The translations under genes were made by a program, and so were the position numbers. The notes below the pieces were generated by a model. It made no database searches, was not told where the DNA came from, and saw nothing but the letters and a program-made list of their open reading frames with translations. Positions 51,927 through 64,000 of a stretch of DNA of 64,000 nt are shown piece after piece. Each line of letters opens with the position of its first letter. Position 1 is the first letter of the stretch. The DNA is from Curtobacterium sp. MCLR17_036 (lineage in GTDB: Bacteria; Actinomycetota; Actinomycetes; Actinomycetales; Microbacteriaceae): assembly GCF_003234445.2 (NCBI RefSeq), contig NZ_CP126269.1, positions 1,984,001 through 2,048,000 of the forward strand. The letters are read 5' to 3'.

Positions 51927-53141
51927 TCAGACGGCGGCGGTGACGAGCCCTGCTGCGGCGCGGAGTTCCTCGACACGGTCGAGCTGCTCCCAGGTGAACC
52001 CGGGGAGCTCGCGACCGAAGTGGCCGTAGGTCGCGGTCTGCGCGTAGCGCGGCTTGAGCAGGTCGAGGTCGCGGATGATCGCGGCGGGACGCAGGTCGAA
52101 GACCTGGCGGATCGCTGCCTCGATCGTGGCGTCGTCGACGTGCCCGGTGCCGAAGGTCTCGACGTACAGGCCGACGGGCTTCGCGCGCCCGATGGCGTAG
52201 GCGACCTGCACCTCGAGGCGGTCCGCGAGGCCGGCCGCGACGGCGTTCTTCGCGACCCAGCGCAGGGCGTAGGCCGCCGAGCGGTCGACCTTCGACGGGT
52301 CCTTGCCGCTGAACGCGCCACCGCCGTGCCGCGAGGCGCCGCCGTAGGTGTCGACGATGACCTTGCGTCCGGTCAGACCGGCGTCGCCCTGGGGCCCGCC
52401 GATCTCGAACCGGCCGGTCGGGTTGACGATGACGTCGACGTGGGACGAGTCGAGGTCGACCAGGTCGAGCACCGGGCGGATGACGTGCTCGGTGATGTCG
52501 GCGGTCAGCTGGTCGAGCGTGACGGTCGGGGCGTGCTGCGTGGAGAGCACGACGGTCTCGACGGTCTTCGGCACGACGCCGTCGTAGCCGATGGTGACCT
52601 GGGTCTTGCCGTCGGGGCGCAGGAACGGCAGCTCGCCGGACTTGCGGACGGCGGCGAGGCGTTCGGCCAACCGGTGCGCCAGCCAGATCGCGACCGGCAT
52701 GTACTCGGGCGTCTCGTTCGTGGCGAAGCCGAACATGATGCCCTGGTCACCCGCACCCTGGCGGTCGAGCGGGTCGACACCGGCGCCGCTGCGGGAGTCG
52801 AGCGACTCGTCGACGCCCTGCGCAATGTCGGGCGACTGCGCGCCGATCGAGACCTCGACGCCGCAGGTGCGGCCGTCGAAGGAGACGTCGGACGAGTTGT
52901 AGCCGATGCCCGTGATGACGTCGCGGACGAGCTTGGGGATCTCGACGTAGCCCGAGGTCGTGACCTCGCCGGCGACGTGCACGAGGCCCGTCGTGACCAT
53001 CGTCTCGACGGCGACCCGGGCGTTCGGGTCGACCGCGAGCAGCGCGTCGAGGATGCTGTCCGAGATCTGGTCGCAGATCTTGTCGGGGTGCCCCTCGGTC
53101 ACCGACTCGGACGTGAAGAGGCGCAGCGGAGCGTTGGTCAC
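51927..53141 (-). CDS. metK: S-adenosylmethionine synthetase
   Basis: MetK makes S-adenosylmethionine from methionine and ATP. The signatures are [29 protein letters not shown], the P-loop-like [19 protein letters not shown] and [10 protein letters not shown]. Length 404 aa is normal, starting at GTG. It lies 5 bp after rpoZ; in many actinobacteria coaBC (dfp) occupies this position between rpoZ and metK, and it is missing here. Confidence 0.97.
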   Translation of the reverse strand: MTNAPLRLFTSESVTEGHPDKICDQISDSILDALLAVDPNARVAVETMVTTGLVHVAGEVTTSGYVEIPKLVRDVITGIGYNSSDVSFDGRTCGVEVSIGAQSPDIAQGVDESLDSRSGAGVDPLDRQGAGDQGIMFGFATNETPEYMPVAIWLAHRLAERLAAVRKSGELPFLRPDGKTQVTIGYDGVVPKTVETVVLSTQHAPTVTLDQLTADITEHVIRPVLDLVDLDSSHVDVIVNPTGRFEIGGPQGDAGLTGRKVIVDTYGGASRHGGGAFSGKDPSKVDRSAAYALRWVAKNAVAAGLADRLEVQVAYAIGRAKPVGLYVETFGTGHVDDATIEAAIRQVFDLRPAAIIRDLDLLKPRYAQTATYGHFGRELPGFTWEQLDRVEELRAAAGLVTAAV

Positions 53142-53146
53142 CGGGA

Positions 53147-53410
53147 TCAGTCGGTGGGCTGCTGCTGCTTGGTGACGGTGAGCTTGTCCTCGTTGATCTC
53201 GTGGAGCGCGACGGACAGCGGCTTGTCGTCGATCGTCGAGTCGACGAGCGGGCCCACGTTGTCGAAGAGCGAGCCCTCGTGCAGGTCGGCGTAGTAGTCG
53301 TTGATCTGCCGCGCACGCTTCGACGCGAAGATGACCAGCGCGTACTTCGACTCGACCTTGCTGAGCAGGTCGTCGATGGGCGGGTCGATGATGCCCTGGG
53401 GGTTGGCCAT
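53147..53410 (-). CDS. rpoZ: DNA-directed RNA polymerase omega subunit
   Basis: RpoZ is the small assembly chaperone of RNA polymerase. The 87-aa protein has the omega core [32 protein letters not shown] sequence (residues 9-36), then [16 protein letters not shown] and [15 protein letters not shown]. Its ATG has a good AGGAG box 5 bases upstream. It follows gmk, as in most bacteria. Confidence 0.96.
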   Translation of the reverse strand: MANPQGIIDPPIDDLLSKVESKYALVIFASKRARQINDYYADLHEGSLFDNVGPLVDSTIDDKPLSVALHEINEDKLTVTKQQQPTD

Positions 53411-53499
53411 GGTGTCTCCTGTCGACTGCGGATGTCGTGGGCGGGTGTCCTGCGCGCGGACCGCGAGGGCCCCGGCACGCACGCGCACCCGTGCACCCG

Positions 53500-54423
53500 T
53501 CAGGGCGCAGAGAACAAGTCTACGACCTCGCGTGCCGCCGTGCTGACATCCGAGTTCACGATCCGCACGTCGAACTCGTCCTGTGCGGCCAGTTCGACCT
53601 TCGCGGTCTCGAGACGGCGGGCCTGTTCCTCGGCCGACTCGGTCCCGCGGCCGATGAGCCGGCGCACGAGTTCGTCCCAGGTGGGGGGCAGCAGGAACAC
53701 GAGGACGGCCTCGGGCATCGCGTCGCGGACCTGTCGCGCGCCCTGCAGGTCGATCTCGAGCATGACCTTCTCGCCGGCGTCGAGCGCGCGGTCGATCGGC
53801 GGCCGCGGGGTGCCGTAGCGGTACGAGTTGTGCACCGTGGCCCACTCGAGCAGCTCGCGGTCGCGGATCATCCGGTCGAACTCGTCGTCGTCGACGAAGT
53901 AGTAGTGCACCCCGTCGACCTCGCCGGGGCGGGGCTTCCGGGTGGTGGCGGACACGCTCAGCTCGACGTCCGGGTACTGCTCGCGGATGTGGGCACTGAC
54001 CGTGCCCTTGCCCACGGCGGTCGGCCCGGCGAGCACGACGAGCTTCGACGCACCGCGTCGGCGCCCGCGTGCGGCGAGCCAGTCCGCCAGGGCGGTGCGC
54101 TGCCGGGAGCCGAGTCCGCCGAGGCGCTTCGACGGCGCGATGCGCAGCTCTCCCATGACCGTCTCGGCGCGCGCCGGCCCGATGCCGGACAGGCTCGTCA
54201 GCAGGTCGCGGACCCGCAGCGAGCGTTCCGCCGAGGTCGACTCGACGAGCTCGTCGGACCACGCGGACCGGGCGACCTCGAGGGCGGAGCGCTCCCCCGA
54301 CGCGATCGCGGCCTTCACCGCTGCCCGGGCGCGTCGCGCCGCCACCGCGGCCTGCGCGGCGGCGGCCCGGTCGACCTCGGGCGGGTTGCGGTGGGCGGGC
54401 TTGTCGTCGCGGTCCGACGTCAT
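53500..54423 (-). CDS. gmk: Fusion of actinobacterial IHF (mIHF) and guanylate kinase
   Basis: The 307-aa protein joins two functions. Residues 1-~110 match actinobacterial integration host factor: an Ala/Arg-rich helix ([21 protein letters not shown]), then the DNA-binding helix-two-turn-helix region [20 protein letters not shown], and [20 protein letters not shown]. Residues ~115-307 are a complete guanylate kinase: P-loop [33 protein letters not shown], and [13 protein letters not shown]. In mycobacteria the two are adjacent separate genes (mihF, gmk). Here there is no stop or internal break between them. Cleavage or an internal start cannot be excluded. It overlaps the pyrF stop (ATGA). 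Confidence 0.92.
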   Translation of the reverse strand: MTSDRDDKPAHRNPPEVDRAAAAQAAVAARRARAAVKAAIASGERSALEVARSAWSDELVESTSAERSLRVRDLLTSLSGIGPARAETVMGELRIAPSKRLGGLGSRQRTALADWLAARGRRRGASKLVVLAGPTAVGKGTVSAHIREQYPDVELSVSATTRKPRPGEVDGVHYYFVDDDEFDRMIRDRELLEWATVHNSYRYGTPRPPIDRALDAGEKVMLEIDLQGARQVRDAMPEAVLVFLLPPTWDELVRRLIGRGTESAEEQARRLETAKVELAAQDEFDVRIVNSDVSTAAREVVDLFSAP

Positions 54424-55303
54424 GCGGCTGCCCCCAGTGCGGCCCGGATCCGGTCGGCACGGTCGGCGACGAGCGCGGCGACGCCCTCGGGCCCGTCGGT
54501 GAGCAGCCCGCGGGACTCGCTCACGAGCACCTGCTCGGCGCGGGCGCCGTACAGCGCGCGGAGGTCCTCGATGCGTGCACCCTGGGCACCGAAGCCCGGG
54601 GCGAGCACCGGCGCGGAGCCGATGGCGTCCGCGTCGATGCCGAAGTCGTCGAGGTGAAGGGTCGCGCCGAGCACGAGCCCGACGTCCCCGAGGGCGTGGT
54701 CGCCCGCGGTCCGGTTGTCGTCTGCCACGTCCAAGACGATACCGGCAGCCACGCTGCGGCCCGCGCGCGGCCCCTCGGCGAGCACGGCGGTCTGCAGCAC
54801 CCGGGCCTCGGGGTTGCTCGTCGCGGCGAGGACGAAGACGCCCGCACCGTTCCGGCGGGCCACGGCCACCGTGCCGGCGAGCGAGCCGTAGCCGAGGTAC
54901 GGCGACACCGTCATCGCGTCGGCCGCGAACGGCCCGTCGCGGTCGAGCCACGCGAGCGCGTAGTCGTCACCGGTGGTCCCGATGTCGCCCCGCTTCACGT
55001 CGGCGACGACCAGGAGGCCCACATCGCGTGCCCGACGGATCGTCGCGTCGAGCGCGCGGTAGCCCGCCACCCCGGCCGCCTCGAAGAAGGCCACCTGCGG
55101 CTTCACGATCGCCGCGCGGCCGGCGGCCGCGTCGACCAGGGCAGCACCGAAGGCGGTCAACCCCTGCTCGTCGCGGCCGAGCCCCCACGCCGCCAGGGTG
55201 GCGGCGTGGGGGTCGATGCCGACGCAGAGGGGTGAACGCGACCCGATGGCGGCCGCGAGACGGTCGCCGAAGGGGGCCGGGCCTCCTGTGCGGGTGGTCA
55301 CGC

Positions 55304-55307
<4 letters not shown>
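54420..55307 (-). CDS. pyrF: Orotidine 5'-phosphate decarboxylase (type 2)
   Basis: PyrF makes UMP, the last step of the de novo pathway. It is a type 2 enzyme (295 aa): [28 protein letters not shown], the catalytic [36 protein letters not shown], and [15 protein letters not shown] chose the GTG overlapping the carB stop (GTGA); a second GTG lies two codons further. It is coupled to gmk, linking pyrimidine and purine nucleotide genes on one message. Confidence 0.95.
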
Positions 55308-58596
<3,289 letters not shown>

Positions 58597-58597
<1 letters not shown>

Positions 58598-59796
58598 CAG
58601 TTGGCTTCCTTCGTGACGTCTGCTGCAGGGGTGGTCGCGGTGGCGGTGGCCGGGTCGAGCGGCTGCCCGTCGCGACGCTCGCGCACCATGTCCGCGAACC
58701 GGTCGAAGAGGTACATGCTGTCGTGCGGTCCGGCGGCGGCCTCGGGGTGGTACTGCACGCTGAACGCCGGCACGTCGAGCGCGCGGAGGCCCTCGACGAC
58801 GTTGTCGTTGAGCGAGTAGTGCGAGACCTCGACCCGGCCGAAGCCGGCCGGCGACTCGAGGACCTCGCCGAGGGGCGCGTCCACCGCGAAGCCGTGGTTC
58901 TGGCTCGTGATCTCGACCTTGCCCGTCGTGGTGTCGAGCACCGGCTGGTTGATGCCGCGGTGGCCGAAGGGCAGCTTGTACGTGCCGAAGCCGAGGGCAC
59001 GGCCGAGCAGCTGGTTGCCGAAGCAGATGCCGAAGAACGGACGGCCGCTCCGCAGCGACTCCTGCAGCAGCTCCACCTGCGCGTCGCTCGCGGCGGGGTC
59101 GCCGGGACCGTTCGAGTAGAACAGGGCGTCCGGCGCCAGGGCCTCCAGCGACTCGGCGGAGATGTCCTGCGGCACCACGTGCACCTCGAAGCCGCGGGCG
59201 GCGAGGTACCGGATGGTCGAGGCCTTCACGCCGAGGTCGAGCACGGCCAGGGTGCCGATCTGCTCGCCGACGGCGGGGACGACGTAGGTCTCGGGGGTCG
59301 ACACGACCGACGAGAAGCTCGCCCCGGCCATGCCGGCCTGGTCACGCACGAGCTGCTCCTGCTCGGCGGCCGGCAGTGCCGCGTCCGCACCGCTGAACAC
59401 GCCGCCCTTCATGGCGCCGGCGTCGCGGATGCGCCGGGTGAGGGCACGGGTGTCGATGCCGGAGATGCCGACGATGCCGTCGCGCACCAGGTGGTCGTCG
59501 AGCGTGGCGTTCGCGCGGTGGTTCGACACCACGCGGCTGGGGTCGCGCACCACGTACCCGGCGACCCAGATGCGACGGGACTCGGGGTCCTCGTCGTTCA
59601 CCCCGGTGTTGCCGATGTGCGGTGCGGTCTGCACCACGATCTGCCCGGCGTAGGAGGGGTCGGTCAGCGTCTCCTGGTAGCCGGTCATGCCGGTCGCGAA
59701 GACCACCTCGCCGAGCGTGCGCCCACGGGCGCCGTAGGCCCAGCCGTCGTACCGGGTGCCGTCTTCGAGGACCAGTACGGCCCGTTCGCGTGTCAT
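58597..59796 (-). CDS. carA: Carbamoyl-phosphate synthase small subunit
   Basis: CarA is the glutaminase that supplies ammonia to CarB. The N-terminal domain ([33 protein letters not shown]) precedes a class I amidotransferase domain with nucleophile Cys in [21 protein letters not shown] and [11 protein letters not shown]. The ATG at [12 protein letters not shown] overlaps the stop of the upstream membrane-protein gene (ATGA) and gives 399 aa. The frame is open further upstream but out of homology. Confidence 0.97.
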
Positions 59797-60338
59797 GAGT
59801 TCGTCCCTTCGCCCGCGGTCTGCGGGGGTTCGTGCTTCGTCGACAGTCCCTGCAGGGCGACGAGCGCAGCTGCGTCGCCCTGCGGGAACCGGAAGTAGGT
59901 GTCGAGGTCCGACGCGCCCGCGGCGCCGGTCGCCGTCCATCGCAGACGGACCAGTCCCCCGGGCTCGACCACGCGGTCGATCGCCCACGTCGCCCGGTCC
60001 GCACCGCGGACCGCCGCCGCCGCGATCCACCGGTCCGGGGTGCCGGCGTGGTGGAGCACCACACCGGTGTCGTGGACGGTGACCCCGCCGCGGCCGCGGA
60101 ACCCGAGTCCGCCGGCCGTCATCCGCTCGAGCGGCTGGTCGGCGCGGGTCGTCGCGACGGTGAAGCCGTCCCACGACCCGGCCGCCGGTCCGACGTCGGT
60201 CGGCACCGGGACGGGAGGCACGGCCTCCGTCTGCTTCCTCGCCCGCGTCCGCCAGGTGCGTGCCATGGCGACGAACAGTGCGGCGACGAGGACGAGGACG
60301 ATCCCGCCGACGAGCCAGCGCAGGGCGTCGGCGCTCAT
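59793..60338 (-). CDS. Membrane protein of the pyrC-carA interval (PH-like)
   Basis: This 181-aa protein has one N-terminal helix ([20 protein letters not shown]), a short linker and a ~120-residue cytoplasmic domain with beta-rich sequence ([44 protein letters not shown]). Position and layout match the PH-like membrane protein encoded between pyrC and carA across actinobacteria (Rv1382 in M. tuberculosis). Its function is unknown. The linker holds an in-frame GGACGGGAGGC copy ([10 protein letters not shown]). The ATG at MSADALRW was chosen over the long open frame upstream. Confidence 0.8.
   Translation of the reverse strand: MSADALRWLVGGIVLVLVAALFVAMARTWRTRARKQTEAVPPVPVPTDVGPAAGSWDGFTVATTRADQPLERMTAGGLGFRGRGGVTVHDTGVVLHHAGTPDRWIAAAAVRGADRATWAIDRVVEPGGLVRLRWTATGAAGASDLDTYFRFPQGDAAALVALQGLSTKHEPPQTAGEGTNS
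60209..60219 (+). repeat. GGACGGGAGGC half-copy inside the pyrC-carA membrane gene
   Basis: An exact copy followed by ACGG, antisense to the gene and located in the codons between the membrane helix and the cytoplasmic domain. Confidence 0.7.
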
Positions 60339-60351
60339 GCGGACACCCCGC

Positions 60352-61710
60352 TCATGCGCTCGCCCCGACCCGGACGGCCCTGGCGTGCGCGGCGACCGTC
60401 TCGGCGTCGACGAGTGCGCCGTCGAGCACGGTGGCCGCACCGTGGTGGAACGTCGCGACGACGCGACCGGGCAGCCGCATGCCCAGGTACGGGGAGTTCT
60501 GCGACTGGCCGGCGAGGTCGTCGACCGAGAAGTCGCGGACCGCCGACGGGTCGTAGAGCGCGAGTTCGGCCGGCGCGCCCTCGGCGATCCGCTGCCCGTG
60601 GCCCTCGACCTGCCCGATCCGCGCCGGTGCCTCGGACAGCACCCGGGCGACGTCGGCCCAGTCGAGCTGCCCGCTGTCGACGACGGCGGCCTGCACGACG
60701 CTGAGCGCTGACTCGAGCCCGACCATGCCGTTCGCCGCGGCGGGCCACTCGCAGCACTTCGCCTCGGCGGTGTGCGGCGCGTGGTCGGTCGCGACGATGT
60801 CGATGGTGCCGTCGGCCAGGGCGGCCCGGAGCGCGTCGACGTCCTCGCGCGACCGCAGCGGCGGGTTCACCTTGTAGCGGGCGTCGTACCCGGCGGCGCC
60901 GTCGTGCCCGGCGATGAGGTCCTCGGTGAGCACGAGGTGGTGCGGCGTGACCTCGGCCGTGACGGCGATGCCGCGGGACTTCGCCCAGCGGATCACCTCG
61001 ACGCTGCCGGCGGTGGAGACGTGGCAGACGTGCAGGCGGGCACCGACGTGGTCGGCGAGCAGGACGTCGCGGGCGATGATCGCCTCCTCCGCGACGGCGG
61101 GCCAGCCGGCGAGGCCGAGCTCCGACGACAGACGGCCCTCATTCATCTGCGCGCCGATGGTCAGCCGCGGTTCCTGCGCGTGCTGCGCGAGGACGCCGCC
61201 GAAGCCCTTGATGTACTCGAGCGCACGGCGCATGAGCAGCGGGTCGGCCACGCAGGAGCCGTCGTCCGAGAAGACCCGGACCCTGGCCCGGCTCGTCGCC
61301 ATCGCCCCGATCTCGGACAGGTGCGTGCCCTGCAGCCCCTGCGAGACGGCACCGATCGGTCGGACGGTGACGTAGCCGGCGTCGTCCCCGAGGGCCTGCA
61401 CCTGCTCCACCACGCCGGCGGTGTCCGCCACGGGGTTCGAGTTCGCCATCGCGTTCACGGCGGTGAAGCCACCGGCGGCCGCGGCGCGCGAGCCGGTGAG
61501 GACCGTCTCGGACTCCTCGTGCCCGGGCTCGCGCAGGTGCGTGTGCAGGTCGACGAGACCGGGCAGGGCGACGAGTCCGTCGGCGTCCACGACGGTGGCG
61601 CCGGACGCGTCGAGCCCGGACCCGACCGCGGTGATGCGTGCTCCCTGCAGTCGGATGTCGGCACGCGTGCCGTCGACCAGCTGCGCGCCGCGGATGAGGT
61701 GGGCGGTCAT
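60352..61710 (-). CDS. pyrC: Dihydroorotase
   Basis: PyrC cyclises carbamoyl aspartate to dihydroorotate. It is the long form (452 aa) with the metal-binding [15 protein letters not shown], the Asn/substrate motif [18 protein letters not shown], histidines in LHVCHVST and [12 protein letters not shown], and the catalytic [10 protein letters not shown]. It overlaps pyrB by 4 bases (ATGA), in line with the aspartate carbamoyltransferase-dihydroorotase complexes known in some bacteria. Confidence 0.97.
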   Translation of the reverse strand: MTAHLIRGAQLVDGTRADIRLQGARITAVGSGLDASGATVVDADGLVALPGLVDLHTHLREPGHEESETVLTGSRAAAAGGFTAVNAMANSNPVADTAGVVEQVQALGDDAGYVTVRPIGAVSQGLQGTHLSEIGAMATSRARVRVFSDDGSCVADPLLMRRALEYIKGFGGVLAQHAQEPRLTIGAQMNEGRLSSELGLAGWPAVAEEAIIARDVLLADHVGARLHVCHVSTAGSVEVIRWAKSRGIAVTAEVTPHHLVLTEDLIAGHDGAAGYDARYKVNPPLRSREDVDALRAALADGTIDIVATDHAPHTAEAKCCEWPAAANGMVGLESALSVVQAAVVDSGQLDWADVARVLSEAPARIGQVEGHGQRIAEGAPAELALYDPSAVRDFSVDDLAGQSQNSPYLGMRLPGRVVATFHHGAATVLDGALVDAETVAAHARAVRVGASA

Positions 61711-62684
61711 GCGGTGGTCTCCTTCGAGGGTGCGGCGTTCGTGGTGTCGGAACCGGTGAGCGCGAGGTAGAGCACGGCCATCCGCACGCTCACGCCGTTC
61801 GCGACCTGTTCGACCACGGTCGAGCGGGGGTCGTCGGCGGCGACGCCGGCGATCTCGAGCCCGCGGTTCATCGGACCGGGGTGCATGATCAGCGTGCGCT
61901 CGGACAGCCGGGCGGCGCGTGCGGCGGTCAGGCCGAAGTGCCGGGTGTACTCGCGCTCGTTCGGGAAGAAGGCGTCGTGCATGCGCTCCTGCTGGATCCG
62001 GAGGGTCATCACGACGTCCGGGTCCTCGGCGAGGGCGGCGTCGAGGTCGTGGTGCACGGCGGCACCGAACGGACGCTCCACCGCGGGCAGCAGCGTCGGC
62101 GGGGCGACGAAGGTGACCTCGGCGCCGAGCGTGCGGAGGAGCCAGGCGTTGCTCCTGGCCACGCGGCTGTGCAGGACGTCGCCGACGACCGCGACGCGGA
62201 CCCCGTCGAGCCCCTGGCCCCGGCTCGCGTCCCCGTGCAGGCGTCGCCGCATCGTGAACGCGTCGAGCAGCGCCTGCGTCGGGTGCTCGTGGGTGCCGTC
62301 GCCGGCGTTCACCACCGGCACGTCGATCCAGTCGGCGTCGGCGAGCACCCGAGGGGCGCCGGACGCGCCGTGCCGCATGACGATGCCGTCGATGCCCATC
62401 GCGCCGAGGGTCTGCACGGTGTCCTTGAGCGACTCGCCCTTCGAGACGCTCGACCCCTTCGCGGCGAAGTTGATGACGTCGGCGGAGAGGCGCTTCGCGG
62501 CGGCCTCGAAGGAGATCCGGGTGCGCGTCGAGTCCTCGAAGAACAGGTTGACGACGGTCTTGCCGCGGAGCGCGGGGAGCTTCCGGACCTCGCGCTGGTT
62601 GACCTCCGCCATCTCCTCGGCGACGTCGAGGATGTGCACGGCCTGGTCGCGGCTCAGGTCCGCGGTGGAGAGCAGGTGTCGCAT
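61707..62684 (-). CDS. pyrB: Aspartate carbamoyltransferase catalytic subunit
   Basis: PyrB condenses carbamoyl phosphate and aspartate. The carbamoyl-phosphate site [19 protein letters not shown], the 80s-loop region [14 protein letters not shown], and [17 protein letters not shown] are present, and [11 protein letters not shown] near the end is the aspartate-site motif. Length is 325 aa. The ATG overlaps the pyrR stop by one base (TGATG). No pyrI regulatory subunit is seen, as in other PyrR-controlled operons. Confidence 0.97.
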   Translation of the reverse strand: MRHLLSTADLSRDQAVHILDVAEEMAEVNQREVRKLPALRGKTVVNLFFEDSTRTRISFEAAAKRLSADVINFAAKGSSVSKGESLKDTVQTLGAMGIDGIVMRHGASGAPRVLADADWIDVPVVNAGDGTHEHPTQALLDAFTMRRRLHGDASRGQGLDGVRVAVVGDVLHSRVARSNAWLLRTLGAEVTFVAPPTLLPAVERPFGAAVHHDLDAALAEDPDVVMTLRIQQERMHDAFFPNEREYTRHFGLTAARAARLSERTLIMHPGPMNRGLEIAGVAADDPRSTVVEQVANGVSVRMAVLYLALTGSDTTNAAPSKETTA

Positions 62685-63238
62685 CACGCCGCCCCCTGCT
62701 CGATGACGACCTCGTCGGCGCCGTCGGTCTCGGTCAGGCGGAGCGTGACGCGCTCGTCGGACGCGGTCGGCAGGTTCTTGCCGACGTGGTCGGCGCGGAT
62801 CGGCAGCTCGCGGTGTCCGCGGTCGACGAGCACGGCGAGCCGGACGGCGCGCGGCCGGCCGATGCCCTGCAGGGCGTCGAGCGCGGCACGCACCGTGCGG
62901 CCGGAGTAGAGCACGTCGTCGACGAGCACGACGACCTTGCCGTCGATCCCGCTCGTCGGGATGGTGGTCCGGTGCGGCGCGCGGCCGATGCCGTGGCCGA
63001 GGTCGTCCCGGTGCATCGTGACGTCGAGGGTGCCGAGGCGCTGGTCGCGCTCCGCCGCCCACTCGGGCTCGATGTCGGCCAGGACCGACGCCAGACGGTC
63101 GGCGAGGACCGCACCCCGGGTCGGGATGCCGAGGAGCACGAGGTCCGAGGCACCGTGGTTGGCCTCGAGGATCTCGTGTGCGATGCGTGTCAGGGCACGC
63201 GTGATGTCGGGTTGCTGCAGGACCGTTCTGGTACCCAC
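62684..63238 (-). CDS. pyrR: PyrR bifunctional regulator/uracil phosphoribosyltransferase
   Basis: PyrR senses UMP and binds pyr mRNA to reduce expression of the operon. The 184-aa protein has the PRPP-binding motif [19 protein letters not shown], and [15 protein letters not shown] and [17 protein letters not shown] chose GTG at [16 protein letters not shown]; an ATG 11 codons upstream would place the RNA-binding motif described next inside the coding region. GGGGAAGGGGG lies just before this GTG. It is the first gene of the pyr operon. Confidence 0.95.
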   Translation of the reverse strand: MGTRTVLQQPDITRALTRIAHEILEANHGASDLVLLGIPTRGAVLADRLASVLADIEPEWAAERDQRLGTLDVTMHRDDLGHGIGRAPHRTTIPTSGIDGKVVVLVDDVLYSGRTVRAALDALQGIGRPRAVRLAVLVDRGHRELPIRADHVGKNLPTASDERVTLRLTETDGADEVVIEQGAA

Positions 63239-63252
63239 GTCGACCCCCTTCC

Positions 63253-63268
63253 CCGCCTCACAGGACGG
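63253..63268 (-). promoter_or_regulatory. PyrR-binding loop in the pyrR leader
   Basis: The minus strand reads CCG-TCCTGTGAGG-CGG. The ten central bases match the known PyrR-recognition consensus UCCNGNGAGG, and the flanking CCG/CGG can close a short stem. The Shine-Dalgarno purine run begins a few bases downstream, so PyrR bound here could block ribosome access, as described for mycobacteria. Confidence 0.7.
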
Positions 63269-63295
63269 CATTAAAGGATGCTGACGTGGTCAACC

Positions 63296-63748
63296 CTAGC
63301 GGGACCCGGCGTCCCCTGCGACCGTCCGACCGGACGGTGCACGACCACCGGAGACGGCTCCGAGCACGCCGTTGACGAACCCGGCGGAGTCGTCCGTCGA
63401 CAGCGACTGCGCGAGCTCGACCGCCTCGGCGATCGCGACGGCGTCGGGCACCTCCGGGTTGAACCGGAGCTCCCAGACGCCCATGCGCAGGATGCAGCGG
63501 TCGAGCACCGGCATGCGCGCGATCGACCAGCCCTGGGCGTGGTCGACGATGACGGCGTCGATCTCGTGGCGCGCCTCGTCGACGCCCGTCACGATCTGGC
63601 GTGCGTAGTCCCAGCTCGAGGCGCGCTCGGGCTGGTCGAGGTGGCGGACGGTCTCCGTGGCGAGGACGTCCGCGATGGGCAGCTCACGCACCTCGGCCAC
63701 GTAGAGCATGTCGAGGGCGCGCTTGCGGGCCTTCGAACGAGCACTCAT
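63296..63748 (-). CDS. nusB: Transcription antitermination factor NusB
   Basis: NusB works with NusE (S10) in rRNA antitermination. The 150-aa all-helical protein has SKARKRALDMLYVAEVRELP, the conserved D-A-V-I-V-D-H-A-Q-G-W stretch, MPVLDRCILRMGVWEL and AVAIAEAVELAQSLSTDDS, with FVNGVLGAV. It lies 11 bp after efp, the usual pair. A TTGACC hexamer overlaps its end but has no -10 partner at proper spacing. Confidence 0.95.
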   Translation of the reverse strand: MSARSKARKRALDMLYVAEVRELPIADVLATETVRHLDQPERASSWDYARQIVTGVDEARHEIDAVIVDHAQGWSIARMPVLDRCILRMGVWELRFNPEVPDAVAIAEAVELAQSLSTDDSAGFVNGVLGAVSGGRAPSGRTVAGDAGSR

Positions 63749-63759
63749 GCGGTCGGCGC

Positions 63760-64000
63760 CTAGGAGTTGACGCGGCCGAGGAAGCTGCCGTCGCGCGTGT
63801 CGATCTTCACCGTGGTGCCGGACTCCAGGTACAGCGGCACCTGGATGCGGTGGCCGGTCGCGATGATGGTCGCGTCCTTCGTGCCACCGGAGGAGCGGTC
63901 GCCCTGCAGGCCGGGCTCGGTCTCGACCTCGGTCGTGATCGACGTCGGGAGCTCGACGTACAGCGGGTTGCCCTCGTTCATCGCGATGGTGACCATCGCG
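63760..64000 (-). CDS. efp: Elongation factor P, C-terminal part (cut by the window edge)
   Basis: Only the last ~80 residues are in the window. They contain the C-terminal OB-fold of EF-P (YVELPTSITTEVETEPGLQG, RSSGGTKDATIIATGHRIQV, GTTVKIDTRDGSFLGRVNS), a close match to the family end. EF-P relieves ribosome stalling at polyproline. The start and the modified residue lie beyond position 64000. Confidence 0.95.
   Translation of the reverse strand, partial: AMVTIAMNEGNPLYVELPTSITTEVETEPGLQGDRSSGGTKDATIIATGHRIQVPLYLESGTTVKIDTRDGSFLGRVNS

Noticed and set aside
63265..63293. TTGACC and TTTAAT as a promoter for pyrR
   Set aside because: The spacing is only 12 bp and the start would fall inside the PyrR-binding loop. 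The pyr genes are more likely read from a promoter further upstream.

Overview
The window is one contiguous, gene-dense piece of a very GC-rich (above 70% by eye) actinobacterial chromosome. WhiA, the ANTAR regulator PdtaR, an actinobacterial IHF domain, a PriA without helicase motifs, GTG/TTG starts and widespread leaderless promoters all point to Actinomycetota. Protein style and gene order suggest Microbacteriaceae, probably Curtobacterium or a close relative; the genus is an inference. Nearly all genes lie on the minus strand, so operons read from high to low coordinates. I see no rRNA, CRISPR array, insertion sequence, prophage or origin, and one tRNA gene.

From the right edge leftwards: 64000-53147 is the pyrimidine block (efp end, nusB, pyrR-pyrB-pyrC-membrane protein-carA-carB-pyrF), then gmk fused to an IHF domain, and rpoZ. 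Most of its genes overlap by 1 or 4 bases, and pyrR is preceded by a PyrR-binding-loop motif next to its ribosome binding site. 53141-43468 holds metK, priA, a predicted membrane-anchored SF2 helicase, fmt and rsmB, with a divergent DUF4383 membrane gene. 43395-42065 is a small divergent TetR/NAD(P)-binding protein pair with a clear double operator. 41993-32217 is rpe, hisE, hisG, hisF, hisI, trpE, a Trp-associated membrane protein, an HGxxPAAW protein, trpC, trpB, trpA and lgt, joined by many GTGA/ATGA overlaps. 32033-24326 is gltB, gltD and pyk.

24044-19180 is more accessory: a rubrerythrin-VIT1 metal transporter, a DUF308 membrane protein, a secreted proline-rich repeat protein divergent from a two-component system, and tRNA-Leu(CAA). 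19064-96 returns to conserved housekeeping genes: pdtaR, an acetyltransferase, a thioesterase, polA, a DUF885 peptidase-like protein, rpsA, coaE, uvrB, a dehydrogenase, uvrA, uvrC, rapZ and whiA. The full UvrABC excision-repair set sits here.

The most unusual features lie between or inside the genes. An 11-bp word, GGACGGGAGGC, recurs as perfect palindromic terminators after whiA and polA and as half-copies between genes and inside interdomain linkers of rsmB and of the carA-linked membrane protein. Minisatellites cluster at gene 3' ends (uvrC, hisI, tetR, rsmB). At least nine genes carry a TANNNT box 6-8 bases before the start codon, which predicts leaderless mRNAs. The helicase with two predicted membrane helices is the best candidate for an undescribed protein function.
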